Part shown: in pieces, positions 46,893 through 58,746 of the stretch | How the letters are laid out: each line of letters starts with the position of its first letter | How positions within the stretch are numbered: the first letter of the stretch is position 1 | Assembly (NCBI GenBank): GCA_950097015.1 | Contig: CATNEN010000032.1 | Coordinates: 992,001-1,056,000, forward strand | Direction of reading: 5' to 3' | DNA length: 64,000 bases | Source of the DNA: Macrostomum hystrix | Taxonomy: Eukaryota > Platyhelminthes > Macrostomidae | Notes under the pieces: model-generated | Databases searched by the model: none | Told to the model about the DNA's origin: nothing | The model's input: the letters and a program-made list of their open reading frames with translations, nothing else | Program-made: the position numbers and the translations under genes

Positions 46893-48548
46893 CAAGGACT
46901 ACTAAACAACACAGGACGTTGCAATCGCGTTTTGTGCAAATTTTTCAGAAGGCTGGCTAAATGATGCTAAAAGTCTATGGCATATGCTTTATTAATATAT
47001 GCACGTAGCTCAATAGGAACTTTCAGGCAAATATTTTAGGATTCAAAATGTGTATTTAAATGAACATTTTTACGAATTCTGTGCAGTTACAGGTATTAAA
47101 TGAAGCAGACACAAGAAACTAAAGTATATTCTGTACTAACATATGGCACAACCAAACAAAAAAACTAAACCAAACAAGGAAATCAGAACCAAACATACGG
47201 CATATTTGCAACGGACTTAGTTTTAAATGTACAATCTTACGTAAAACTACCAAGGCTGTCATAATATTAAGTGTAGCAAAACTAGCGTGTTGACAGCAAC
47301 TTTCTCAGTCTTCTTTCATTTGCTCCTGTTTGTAACCTTACTTCGCTCTCTCTACGCACGAATCGCTTGAAAAAACAATTTGATAGTCTTCGAGAAACTT
47401 GAACTAGCTTTATTGGACCAACTGGTACGTCAAGAAACGACTCGAAAATAAGCAAAAAGACTCGAACGATGTAATTCACGCATTGCGACTTGCTTGTCAA
47501 GAAATACGTGTAGCAAAAGCAGGCGTACACTACCAGCCATTCGGGTGGATATCTGAGTCTGCCTCGAGATAACAGCGCTGTAAACTCACTGTCTTCAGGT
47601 AGGCTATCTCGCCCCGGCTCCGGCATCCTTGGAAAGTTTTCCTTATGTGCTATGTAACCACAAATGTAGTAGATGGATGCCCTCTCTTCTGAACTTACGT
47701 GGTCGACTCGGATATGTAGATCATCAAATTTCCTCACGTCAGCATGATACACTTCTGCTCTGCAACATTCGGACTCACTGTGGTCAACCTGATCGCATTG
47801 AAGCTCGCCGTAGATCTGCATTCGACGTAAGCGTGCACTAGAGAGAATTTGATCCACCGAAATGTAATAGCACCCACCGTGACCTTGGCACCCACCGTGA
47901 CCTTGTCGGTATATCGAAAATACGCCTTCTAGCCGATCCGATTGCAATTCACCTAAAAATTCAATAATAAATATTAGCTAAAGAATCCTCAGCTTAACAT
48001 AAATTGGACTCCAGCGCATGCGTGGATTACACTCACCCAGCAGTACATAAGAGAAGCCGCAGTTTGTTGGTTTTGTGTATAGTGCTGAAATTGAGCCTCA
48101 ATAGTCTTTATACAATCACTGTCTGAACCCACTGTGCCGAGACCTCCAAGATGTCTTCTCAATGTCGCAGGATGCGGTAGGTGTAAGGTTTTTCTGCAGA
48201 CACGGTAGCTCTGACGGCTTGAAAAGTACAAACTTGCAGACATTAGAATGTCTTTAGATTCATATCTTGTGTTGGCAGACGACGTAAAACATAGCTCCAC
48301 TTGCCTAGCAATGAAATCACGCTAGCATCTGTCTTCTGCAGGACTAAAAAACTAATAACGAACTGAGATAGAAAAACAGACTAGGACAACTAAAAGTAAA
48401 AGGCTAAACTATATGCGTTCCTTTTGAGCTACGTGATTTTATTATATAATAAAGCAAATGCCATAGACTTTTAGCATCATTTAGCCAGCCTTCTGAAAAA
48501 TTTGCACAAAACGCGATTGCAACGTCCTGTGTTGTTTAGTAGTCCTTG
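46893..48548 (-). mobile_element. P-superfamily transposon, internally deleted, 1656 bp
   Basis: Terminal inverted repeats of about 100 bp (left from CAAGGACTACTAAACAACAC; the right end is its reverse complement) match with almost no differences. The element starts with CA, like P elements. A perfect 8-bp target duplication GATAGAGA flanks it at 46885-46892 and 48549-48556, the size expected for the P superfamily. The interior keeps only the distal part of a transposase gene on the minus strand. Complete P elements are about 3 kb or more, so a large internal deletion is inferred. Confidence 0.9.
47282..48300 (-). pseudogene. Remnant of P-element (THAP9-like) transposase
   Basis: Two minus-strand frames are seen. 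48300-47989 contains LYFSSRQSYRVCRKTLHLPHPATLRRHLG, as in the part of P/THAP9 transposases where the DNA-pairing region leads into the RNase H-like fold. 47947-47282 contains LEGVFSIYRQ, ISVDQILSSARLRRMQIYGE, YYICGYIAHK and LLSRGRLRYPPEWLVV, as in the C-terminal part of those proteins. The THAP finger and much of the catalytic core are absent. A short in-frame duplication near 47880 repeats the residues GHGGCQ. I could not join the two frames with a clean intron. Confidence 0.7.
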
Positions 48549-48556
48549 GATAGAGA

Positions 48557-49844
48557 GACAGATGGAGGGAGATCCCTCCATAACAGTATTGATGTATTTT
48601 TTATGTAAAAGTCGTTCCTCTTTAGGATTTAGATAATAGAGAGAAATATAGAAAACTCCTAACTTTCCGGTCTAACTTGTGAAGTGTAAATTTTTTTTTA
48701 TCAGAGAAAAGTCTACTGATATTTTTTGTTTAACTAGATATTTCGTAACGTACAGTTTTTTGAATCTTTGTGTGTGCAGCATGGGTCTGGCCCTCGGTAA
48801 TAGAAATAAACTGAATAATGTTGGCAAAACAGGCTTCTTAATTGCCTGAGCCAAATCGACTACTACGACTAATACTGTTAGGTTATATTTTCAAAATGAA
48901 ATATGAAAAGTATATATATATTTGCTATTTTATTTATGAAACTATTTTCAGGAGTTTAGGCATAGTGTTTTAGAGTTAAAGTTTCAGGTTAGATAGACCT
49001 ATGTTTTGCCATCATTTCACATACTCCATTGAGTTGTTATAAGTTCGTATTAACAATATGATTGGCCACACAGTTTTACAATTACATTTTCATGATTTCT
49101 TCATGGCCTTTACCCTGAACTTTAGCATTTAGTATTTTATTGCATTTTATTATAAATTAAAATTTAATTTTTTGAAAAAGAAATCTATAAAAATATCCTA
49201 TGTCCAGAAAGCGTTTCCTTGATAATCTAAGTTTCCAACTTCTTAAAATATTTAGCTCAAAGAAAACTATCTATTAGTAAGTGAAATGGCCAATGGACAT
49301 GACTGCTTAGCTATTTTCTATTTTTTGTCCTAGCTATTGCCAAATATGAGCATATATTTGTATGCTGAATGCAATCCAGATATTAATAGCACTAATTAAT
49401 TGGTCCTTTATCAAAGCCTATATTTAGGCTTTATAAAAATATAATCTAGCTTTCTCATTTTCACATATTTAAAGATATTTTTAGTCAACTCTTGAAGTTT
49501 TAGCTAGAGTTTATTAAGAATAAGTTAAAGTCGTACTAACTTATTTGCCTTTGCTGCAAAGGGCTTAGGCAACTTAAATTCTAGTTTTCAATTAATTTTA
49601 GCTTTTAATAACATATATATCAGTTACATTTTACTGTCTAATATAAAAAAAGTTTTTTTCTAATTTACATTTTTACAACTTGCTCATTTTGTTTTCATGT
49701 GTCATTTTAATTTAACTTTATATTCTAGTGATATTTTCATTTAACAAAACAGATAATTGTTGGATCTTTGCAAAGTTTAGATTTTATTATATGTTCCATG
49801 TTATTTCTCTGATAAAAAACTCTACAGACAGCTACCTAACAGAA
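48557..49844. other. AT-rich upstream region of the GOLGA7-type gene
   Basis: No gene was supported. A possible 3' splice site (AACTCTACAG) at 49818-49827 lies just before the start codon of the next gene. Confidence 0.5.
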
Positions 49845-51663
49845 ATGAACTCTACAAAGCTACCAGCTGGTGTTGGCTCTGGAAAGACACTGCATTTCCT
49901 TACTAAAGCATTTGTACATCGCGACTACAGCCAGGGCACTCAGTTGCGCTTTTCCACAGAACTGCCAGCTAAGCTACGAGGTCGCATACCAGAGGCTATA
50001 TTCGCCGCAGTCATTGGAAACATCAACCAGCTACTGTCTGCAGCTGAGGCTGGGTCTGCCAGTGTCTACCTGGAGAGCTGCTTCGCCTGCCTCACTGGCT
50101 ACTTGGCTTATCTCTGCATTAAGACGCAGTATGAAAAGGTTTGCCCTACTGCATTGTAGAGTGAAATTCAGTGATTCCTTTAATCCTAAAACATTTAGCT
50201 CCCCCAGTTTTGGATGCAACGATTTAATCACTCCTTTGTCATACGACCCTCCATCTCATTTATCTATCTACTCTTAATAATAAATCGCATTTTGCCCTCT
50301 GCAACGAAGAATACAATATCCTCGTTTACAAACTTGTAATAGCACAAGCCGCACAAAATAAAGTTATAATTTTATTTGGTGGCCAATGAAAGTTGCGTTT
50401 CCTTGAATAAGATGAAATTGTTTGGTTTAAAAATTAGCTAAGCCATCGGAAAAACCTTTCCTTAATGAGCATGACAATGCAATGAATTGAATTGACACGC
50501 AGGTGAAGATGAAAGTAGTAAATTTTTGCTAAATAGCAAACAGCAACAAAGCTTTCGACAGCCGCTCAAGATAAGGAGTTGCGCTCGGAATGCTGTAAAA
50601 ATTGTCTCAACTGCACACAAATATGTAGCATTAGTCATTATGACTCATTAATCAACGTCCACCAGCACCCAGTCATTATGCTCTACTCTGCTCTTCCGAT
50701 TGAACAATAGCCGATGTCAGTGTCGCCTTTAGCTGGGTGATTGTAGCATCGGCTGATGGTGTGCGCGCTGGAACTTTTTCGAGAGCTTGGAGTCTTGAGC
50801 CGGGGTGTTGTAGAGGCTCCGCGATCTTCGATTAGTTCCCGATTTGTTGAACTCTACCTCTGAAACTACACCGGTGTCAGTTTGAGTTGTCAATGATTGC
50901 ACCAGACTTGAAGACCACTCGATGACTGAGGACAATCATTATTGTGATAGCAAACCGGGACTTGGTTAGCTTCAGTCGTAAGTGGTACGTGAAAAATATT
51001 TGACACTATTGACACATCAAGCTCTACGGCACCAGCTGCTCGAGTCGTTGAGACGTCGCTGGCAGTGGCACATTCAAATGGCATAGAATTGAAATAGAAA
51101 ATTCCATGGTGGTCGATGGAAGTTGCATTTTTCTTGATCATCGGCCTCGTCCTGCTAATAGAAGCTAATAGACATTTCTAAAAAGTCCAGACATAATCGG
51201 ACTATCTCATTCGTCCAATCGATTACAATAGGTGACGCCTAGTCATCATGACTCCATGCGTTTCTTTGTGAAGTCTGGCTTGGTTGCCACGGAAAAAATG
51301 TCAGAGATTAGATTTTTACTTCGACAACCGTGACAGCGACACACTCGCCGACCAAGAGCTCACCAAAATTACAGAGAATGATTTTAAATTTCAGCGATAT
51401 CTTTATTTCCAAAAGAAAATAACAAAGACAGTTCAGTGCAACCAAGCATTTAAAATTTTAGAGTGTCGAAAATAATTAAGAAAATAATGTCATTCTCAAC
51501 CCACCTGCCCGTCCACCCAAACCCGGTCGTGTAGTGTCTGCGCGCAGTCAGCCTCCTGGTTGAAGAGTACAACCGCACCGTGTTCCAACCGCGCCACCTG
51601 ACCATGGTCGATCCAAGCGAGCGGGGACTTCGTGTTATCGAGATTTTAGTAATGCGCCAGTGA
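49845..51663 (+). CDS. GOLGA7: GOLGA7/ERF4-type palmitoyltransferase subunit
   Basis: Exons 49845-50138 and 51535-51663 join in phase 0 to 140 residues, against 137 in the human protein. The family partners a DHHC palmitoyltransferase at the Golgi to modify Ras proteins. Seen: HRDYSQGTQLRFSTELPAKL, then RIPEAIF, then the conserved YLESCFACLTGYLAYLCIKT with the cysteine pair that is palmitoylated in relatives, then TQYEK. The second exon has DPSERGLRVIEI, the family's C-terminal signature. Without the second exon the first would end at a stop 7 codons after the donor. The donor is AAAAG|GTTTGC and the acceptor TCGTGTAG|TGTCTG. The start at 49845 was chosen because the frame upstream has no family match. 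Confidence 0.9.
50890..51141 (-). other. Unexplained open frame inside the GOLGA7 intron
   Basis: The minus-strand frame of 83 codons reads with balanced composition (PFECATASDVSTTRAAGAVE) and is followed by a second overlapping frame at 50729-50935. It may be a nested exon pair or a decayed element. No family was recognised. Confidence 0.2.
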
Positions 51664-52104
51664 GTTTTGCTTAACTACATTCTATGTACATGAGAACTTG
51701 CGTGACAACGGTTGATCACCAGGCTGCATTGCTCTAACTTATTGGCTTATTGTTTTACTATTGCATTTTATTTCTGAGGCGCAAATCGTATTTTTCTTGC
51801 TTTGTTTTGATAAGTATTCTGAACTTCTCTGACATAAAAGAACATAATTAGAATTTTCTAGATTATATTAGCTTACCTAAGATAACTAACTTTTCAGATG
51901 ACTATACTACCAATCGAGATATGAATTCAAAATAAAAATGTTTGCAATGCATCTATCAGCTTGAGTACAACTTTATAAATTAATTTTAAAGTACGTCACT
52001 GCTTATTAAATATTAATAGTTTTTTATTTTATTCTTGTAGATTCCGTTGGAGCTAGTGATTCAAAATATCTATAAATTATGTTTATCGAGGGCTTCGGTA
52101 GATC

Positions 52105-53935
52105 AAGGGTAAATTAGTTGAATCGAGGGTAAATTTGATGGATCGTGGGTAAATTTGATGGATCGAGAGTAAATTTTATGGATCGTAGGTAAATTTTATG
52201 GATCGTGGGTAAATTTGATGATCGTAGGTAAATTTGATGGATCGAGAGTAATTTCGGTGGATCGAGGGTAAATTTGATAGATAGAGAGTAAATTTTATGG
52301 ATCGTGGGTAAATTTGATGGATCGAGGGTAAACTCGGTGGATCGAGAGTAATTTCGGTGGATCGAGGGTAAATTTGATGGATCGAGAGTAAATTTGATGG
52401 ATCGTAGGTAAAATTGATGGATCAAGGGTAAACTCGGTAGATCGAGAGTAATTTCGGTGGATCGAGGGTAAATTTGATGGATCGAGAGTAAATTTGATGG
52501 ATCGTAGGTAAAATTGATGGATCAAGGGTAAACTCGGTGGATCGAGAGTAATTTCGGTGGATCGAGGGTAAATTTGATGGATCGTAGGTAAATTTGATGG
52601 ATCGTAGGTAAATTTGATGGATCGTAGGTAAATTTGATGGATCGAGGGTAAATTTGATGGATCGTAGGTAAATTTGATGGATCGTAGGTAAATTTGATGG
52701 ATCGTAGGTAAAATTGATGGATCGAGGGTAAACTCGGTGGATCGAGAGTAATTTCGGTGGATCGAGGGTAAATTTGATGGATCGTAGGTAAATTTGATGG
52801 ATCGTAGGTAAATTTGATGGATCGTAGGTAAAATTGATGGATCGAGGGTAAACTCGGTGGATCGAGAGTAATTTCGGTGGATCGAGGGTAAATTTGATGG
52901 ATCGAGGGTAAACTCGGTGGATCGAGAGTAATTTCGGTGGATCGAGGGTAAATTTGATGAATCGTAGGTAAATTTGATGGATCGTAGGTAAATTTGATGG
53001 ATCGTAGGTAAATTTGATGGATCGAGTGTAAATTTGATGGATCGAGTGTAAATTTGATGGATCGTAGGTAAATTTGATGGATCGAGAGTAAATTTGATGG
53101 ATCGTAGGTAAAATTGATGGATCAAGGGTAAACTCGGTAGATCGAGAGTAATTTCGGTGGATCGAGGGTAAATTTGATGGATCGAGAGTAAATTTGATGG
53201 ATCGTAGGTAAAATTGATGGATCAAGGGTAAACTCGGTGGATCGAGAGTAATTTCGGTGGATCGAGGGTAAATTTGATGGATCGTAGGTAAATTTGATGG
53301 ATCGTAGGTAAATTTGATGGATCGTAGGTAAATTTGATGGATCGAGGGTAAATTTGATGGATCGTAGGTAAATTTGATGGATCGTAGGTAAATTTGATGG
53401 ATCGTAGGTAAAATTGATGGATCGAGGGTAAACTCGGTGGATCGAGAGTAATTTCGGTGGATCGAGGGTAAATTTGATGGATCGTAGGTAAATTTGATGG
53501 ATCGTAGGTAAATTTGATGGATCGTAGGTAAATTTGATGGATCGTAGGTAAAATTGATGGATCGAGGGTAAACTCGGTGGATCGAGAGTAATTTCGGTGG
53601 ATCGAGGGTAAATTTGATGGATCGAGGGTAAACTCGGTGGATCGAGAGTAATTTCGGTGGATCGAGGGTAAATTTGATGAATCGTAGGTAAATTTGATGG
53701 ATCGTAGGTAAATTTGATGGATCGAGTGTAAATTTGATGGATCGAGTGTAAATTTGATGGATCGTAGGTAAATTTGATGGATCGTAGGTAAATTTGATGG
53801 ATCGTAGGTAAATTTGATGGATCGTAGGTAAATTTGATGGATCGAGGGTAAATTTGATGGATCGTAGGTAAATTTGATGGATCGAGGGTAAATTTGATGG
53901 ATCGAGTTTAAATTCGGTGGATCGAGGGTAAATTC
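52105..53935. repeat. 20-bp satellite with 700-720-bp higher-order period
   Basis: The unit is GGATCGTAGGTAAATTTGAT with defined variants (ATCGAGGG, ATCGAGAG, AACTCGGTGG, AATTTCGGTGG), about 91 units. The order of variants from 52441 is repeated from 53141 (offset 700). After one extra monomer the offset becomes 720 and continues, including the rare TTTGATGA unit at 52960 and 53680. Frames across it are artefacts. It ends about 100 bp from the 3' end of the AMT gene. Confidence 0.97.
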
Positions 53936-54068
53936 GATACATGCATTCGCATTGTTTTAACTGAAATATATATTATTCGTTTATTTAGTCTATAAAAAAA
54001 CTACAAAAATGACAAGCAACACAAGCTATTGATTTGCAGCTATTAAGTTCGACCACCTCATTAGTAAA

Positions 54069-57060
54069 TCAGAACGCAGTCTCCTTTCTTTTGGCTGCTC
54101 GCTCTCGAACTAGACCGTTTCCGTTTTCCATCTTTCCTCCTTTAATTGTGCCCGAATGCTTCATTGTGACCTGCGTCTGTGATTCACTGAGCAACTGAGC
54201 AACCGACTTAGCGTTGCTATTGGGTAGTGGGATTTTGTGCTCGCAATAGTCCGCGCCAAGTAGCTCCTCTTCGGCTGACACTCGAAGGCCCATGACCCGC
54301 TTGATCAGCTGGAATAACAGGCGATAAATGATCGTATCAACTTGATCAACGATCCAGGATTCTTAAAGTTTCTTTCCATCCTCTGGGTGCTTCAGTGTGC
54401 CGCAGCCGACTGCCCTCGTCTGCATGTTCAAAGCTGTATGTACAGTCTAAATTGGCCAGTACACCTACCAGCAGCTGAGCCAGTGTGATCAGAATGGCCC
54501 ATGCGACGATGCAGAGAGCAGCCAGCAGCTGGACTCCCAGCAGGCTGAGCCCGCAGCCTCGAAAGAGGCCGCAGCGGCCTTTGGTTAGGTTCTCCAGGAT
54601 GTCCTGTCATGAGGGCAACGGTGTTGAATACGATTGTTCAAAATTAGATAGACTTAAAAATTGGGATTAACGATTTAAATTGATCACAAGACGAACCTTT
54701 TCCACAAAGAGTCCAGTTGCGGTGAGACCCCAGAAGCCGCAGACCAGGTGCACGGGTATCACACCCACCGGATCGTCGATACGCAGACGCTCAACCAATC
54801 GGGTTGTGCCAGTTGTGTACAGGCCAGCCAGGAGGCCAATCAGAAGCGCTTCCCATGGATGCGCTAGAGCGCACATGCCTTTTGGAGTGGGCGGTGGGTT
54901 CGTGGCTTGGGCTTCGGCAGAGGTGCCATAAAAGAATGCAGCAAATATTTGTATATATTTGATCTGGAACATTCGACTCATCTGGTCGTTGACTAAGTGA
55001 CAAGTGCCGTTGTTGAGGTTGTAGCCTTGTGGTTAGAGCGTCGGACTCACGATATAAAGGCCGGGGGTTCGATTCTCGACTCCATTAGAACAATTTGTGT
55101 CCTTTAGGAACACATTTAACTCTGCATTGCTTTAGTTCACCCAGCTGTTAAATGGGAACCAGCATTAGCTGGGGTAATTGAGGGTGCCAGTCCATGGACT
55201 GAACAGCCGTACGCAGCCTTCAGATGCGCGGCGCAACAGCTGCGGCTGTGCTATCGCTGCACATTTGGTATTTTCTCTGTCATACCAAACGATCAAACTG
55301 TCATCGATAAAACAAATAACTTTCGGTAGAGCAACATTTTAGGCAAGTTATACGAGTAGCTTTGTGTTTGCTTCCAGTCAAAAGCAGTTATCATTAAAAT
55401 CCGAAGAAAGTGCAATTTTCCTATCTCAGTAGTGTCTTTTCGCGAAAACCAGCCTTCAATTTTTTTAAAGAAACGTTGTTTTCCGCCCTTCTACTCCTAG
55501 TGGTCCTTGTGTCATACCTGTGATCGACACCAAGGCGCCCAGAATTCCATTCACAATATCCGCTATGTCGAATTTTCCTTTGCACAGGAGAAATCTGTGG
55601 GTAATTATTGAGTTTGAGCATTTTCACATTTTGCTATTTACACAGCAGATTTTCTAGCGCATTCAGATGCAATAACTTGCGTTAAGGTTAGACTTGACAG
55701 CCCTCCACCCATTGAAGACATGATGGTGGACACGGCGGAGCGGGCGGCCAGCTTCCACTTGCCTCCGCGGATGCCAAAGGTGCTGCCGCAGTTGAAGCCA
55801 AGCCAGCCCCACCTGAAGGCAGGTGCTTGCTTTTATGTGTGGGATATGCAGCCAGTGAAGATAGTCTCACTCAGTGGGTTCGCAAGTGCTTACCACAGCA
55901 TGAACATGCCCAGCATGACATTGGTGGGGCAGCCCATCTGAGGAGCAGCTTGGCCCTCATTGAACCTGCCGTTGCGCGGCTTGAGCAACAGGGTGGCCAC
56001 AAGTCCGGTGGTGCCGCCCAGTAGGTGCACCGGACCCACGCCGGCTATGTCCACAACGCCCAGGTCGTTAAGGAAGCCCTGGCCGGATGGTGACGTTATG
56101 GGATTTAGATGCCATGGGATGGTTCTGATCGGATACGTTGAGGTGGAGTAGTCCTCATAGATAACGCGTGTGACTTCTGCATCAAAGGCCTCGGCCTCGT
56201 ATCAGCGTCAATAAGTACAGACGCTATTACAGTCGGTCGGTTATCATCAGGAGCAGCCTCACCTTGGTGCCCCAGAACCAGTGCGCCGGAATACAATAGA
56301 TGACAGTGTTGAGCAGAGAGAAGACAATATAGGAAGTGAGCTTCGTCCTTTCGGCCATGGCTCCTGACACAATAGTTGTGGCGGTGGTGGCGAAGCTCAT
56401 CTGGAAGATGAAGGTGGTGAACTTCTGGCCCATAGTGTCCGGCCCAGCGTCGACAAAGAATTCGCCCCAGCCAACGAAGGCGTTGTTGCCCTGGTCGGTG
56501 CCGAATGACAGCGCGTAGCCGAACATCCAGTAGGTTAGGCCGCCGAACACCACGTCCACGACATTCTTGACCATGATGTTGACCTCATTGCGCGGGTTCA
56601 CGCTGCCGGATTCCAGTAGGCCGAAGCCTGCACAGGAGTTTTCAACGGTGATTTTCTGACAGAAATTTCTGTCATATTGATGAACGATTAACGTTGCTTG
56701 CCAGGAAACTGCCATTATTTACCTATCTATAGCTCTCTGAAGTGCATTTTACTCCATAAATTATTCAGGAAATGCAATTTGCTGAACTGCGGCACTCCTG
56801 TAAACAAATACTAATTTCTGAACGTGATCCCTGACAATGACCGTTGTTGCATCCTCACTAAATATTTATCAACCTGAAAAAACTTCCCTGAAGATGAATC
56901 GCTGCTTACCTGATTGCATAGTGAAGATAACAAATGTGGATGTCAGAATCCAGGTGGCGTCATCCCAGGTGATAGTCTTGAGATCTTCTAGAGTCGAAGT
57001 GACAGCAGGCACTGTTGATGTCGCACCAGTCACAGCTCTGCTACCATTGATGAGCGCCAT
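54069..57060 (-). CDS. AMT-type ammonium transporter
   Basis: Eight exons on the minus strand are 57060-56910, 56627-56263, 56078-55894, 55812-55699, 55594-55518, 54878-54697, 54603-54469 and 54308-54069. They join to 482 residues, a normal length. The family forms trimers in the plasma membrane and moves ammonium. Motifs in order: GFGLLESGSV, NEVNIMVKNVVDVVFGGLTY, FIFQMSFATTATTIVSGAMA, IPAHWFWG, DIAGVGPVHLLGGTTGLVAT, GWLGFNCGSTFG, GGKWKLAARSAVST, RIDDPVGVIPVHLVCGFWG. The tail has GLRVSAEEELLGADYCEH, as in AMT rather than Rh proteins. The conserved pore histidine motif PVHL is seen twice. All junctions are GT-AG in phase. AMT genes occur in plants, protists and invertebrates but not in vertebrates. 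A SINE sits in the fifth intron. A candidate minus-strand AATAAA lies at 53980-53985. Confidence 0.95.
55013..55270 (+). mobile_element. tRNA-derived SINE in an AMT intron
   Basis: Third copy of the family at 28004: A-box-like TGGTTAGAGCGTCGGACTCA, B box GGTTCGATTCT, middle block TTGTGTCCTTTAGGAACACA and 3' part CCATGGACTGAACAGCCGTA. It lies antisense to the AMT gene, in the intron 54879-55517. Confidence 0.85.
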
Positions 57061-58746
57061 GTCTGCACAATGGCAACAGCGGTGACAAACATGAAAATAA
57101 ACGATGAGAGATGGCTAAATGAGGAGGAGCTTGACAACCCTTCTGGATATGGAAGATTGTCATTCTTATTGCACCCTAGAGCGACTCAGATGTCCAATTA
57201 TCGCACTATAGCATGAGTAAGCGTCTTACAAATTACGCGTAGGACCAACGCCTGGTTTATACACGACCTTTAGTTTTGTTCGCAATTCAGCTAGACAAGC
57301 ACTGGTGACGACGAATCAGGTTTCATAGGTGACACCAGTGCCAAGATGTGGCAAGCTGTGACAAGCTGTGTACTTTTAATAAAGTCGACAATGTAGTCGA
57401 TAATGCTCTGCCTTTCCAATCAATCGTGATTCATTTCGCCCTTTTGGCTACTTGAAGTACTCACACTAGAGCATATTAGCTGATGAACGATAATGCATTT
57501 TTAGTACTACTTAATTACGATGTCAATTTCATCTTTTATAACTCAACACGCGTGCATTTTCTTCTCATGCAATGATTTTAAATATTTAGCTTGACAATCA
57601 GTTACAGACAGTAGGTGCTTATTGATTTGTTTGAGTCGCTCACACATAAACACAAGACTGCTCATGCTTAGAACCGACGAATCTCATGCTAGTTACACGA
57701 CCTGAATGCAATTTTTTAACGTTAAATTTAAATTGCCAAACTAATATGCTAAAATTCTAAAAATTATTTTAATAGAAAAGTTAAAATTGCTAACGGCTTT
57801 TCTCGACGTTAAAGCAAGTGTAGCCCACTTCTTTTGAAATTGCACTTCAGATGTATTTTCAGGATTCCGAAAGTCAGAAGCTTTTTCTTTCGTTTGACCA
57901 GCTACGTTTCGTTGGCATGCATCGGTTGCCATGTCGACCAAGCTGAGTAGACTATAGACTATTCACAAATTAGTAGTATGTGGGCAAGAGCAGGTTTAGA
58001 GGCCAATTTGGGTAGTTTTTTAATGCATTGCTAACCCCTCCCAAGCACACAGAGGCTCACTAAACAAAAAATATATTCATGCATCCACACTGTGTGGTTG
58101 CTACGCTCAAAGCATTGTTTTGGCCCTGCGCACACCGGAGGACAGAGTCGGCCCGTCTAATAGGAAGTCTCTTAGGGCGATACTTGGGAAGGATCGAAGA
58201 ACTGCCTGCTCAGGAGAAGAGAAATTCACTCATGAAGAGTCTAGTATGCGAGAGCTGAAAAGAAATTTGCAATGCAGTTAGGAAATACGAGAGCGCGGCG
58301 CAAACAAAGGCTGAGCAGCGCTAGAAGGACAGGTGAGGAAATTTTCAGTGGATTATTGGAGAGGCGGCTGCTGCTGGACCTATTGTTATGTTTGCTTGCA
58401 CCCACTACCCGGGCTTCGCTTGGATCTACCAGCCCACCTCTCTGGTTGCTAAGCAGGCCTTGAGGTAGGCTGCATTTGAGACTAAGACCCGGAATCCGCT
58501 CTTCTCTCCCTCTCTATCCCAATTTCTCTGTCTCTATCTGATGTTGCATGTCGGGGGGCAGGCTGCCAGGCAACGGCGTCCCGCGTTGCCATGCCGGCTA
58601 CCCTCCGCTCACCCTAAAAGCTTCGTCGGGCAGGTAAGAGGGAGTTGGGAGAGAGAGGCTAAAAGCAGACAGAAGCAGCAGCAAAACCAGAGCGCAGAGG
58701 CAGAGGTAGAACAAGTGACGGAGCCAACTCACACCGCAGCGCAGCA
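57061..58746. other. Intergenic region between two divergent genes
   Basis: AMT (minus) and the SSUH2-like gene (plus) point away from each other, so both promoters should lie here. 58500-58740 is the 5' leader of the second gene; CGGGCAG|GTAAGAGG at 58624-58638 could be a 5' UTR donor. No other gene is supported. Confidence 0.45.

Noticed and set aside
52114-53942. 506- and 276-codon minus-strand frames with IHQIYLRSIKFT repeats
   Set aside because: They are artefacts of a 20-bp satellite; three units make 60 bp and keep the frame open. No domain resemblance.
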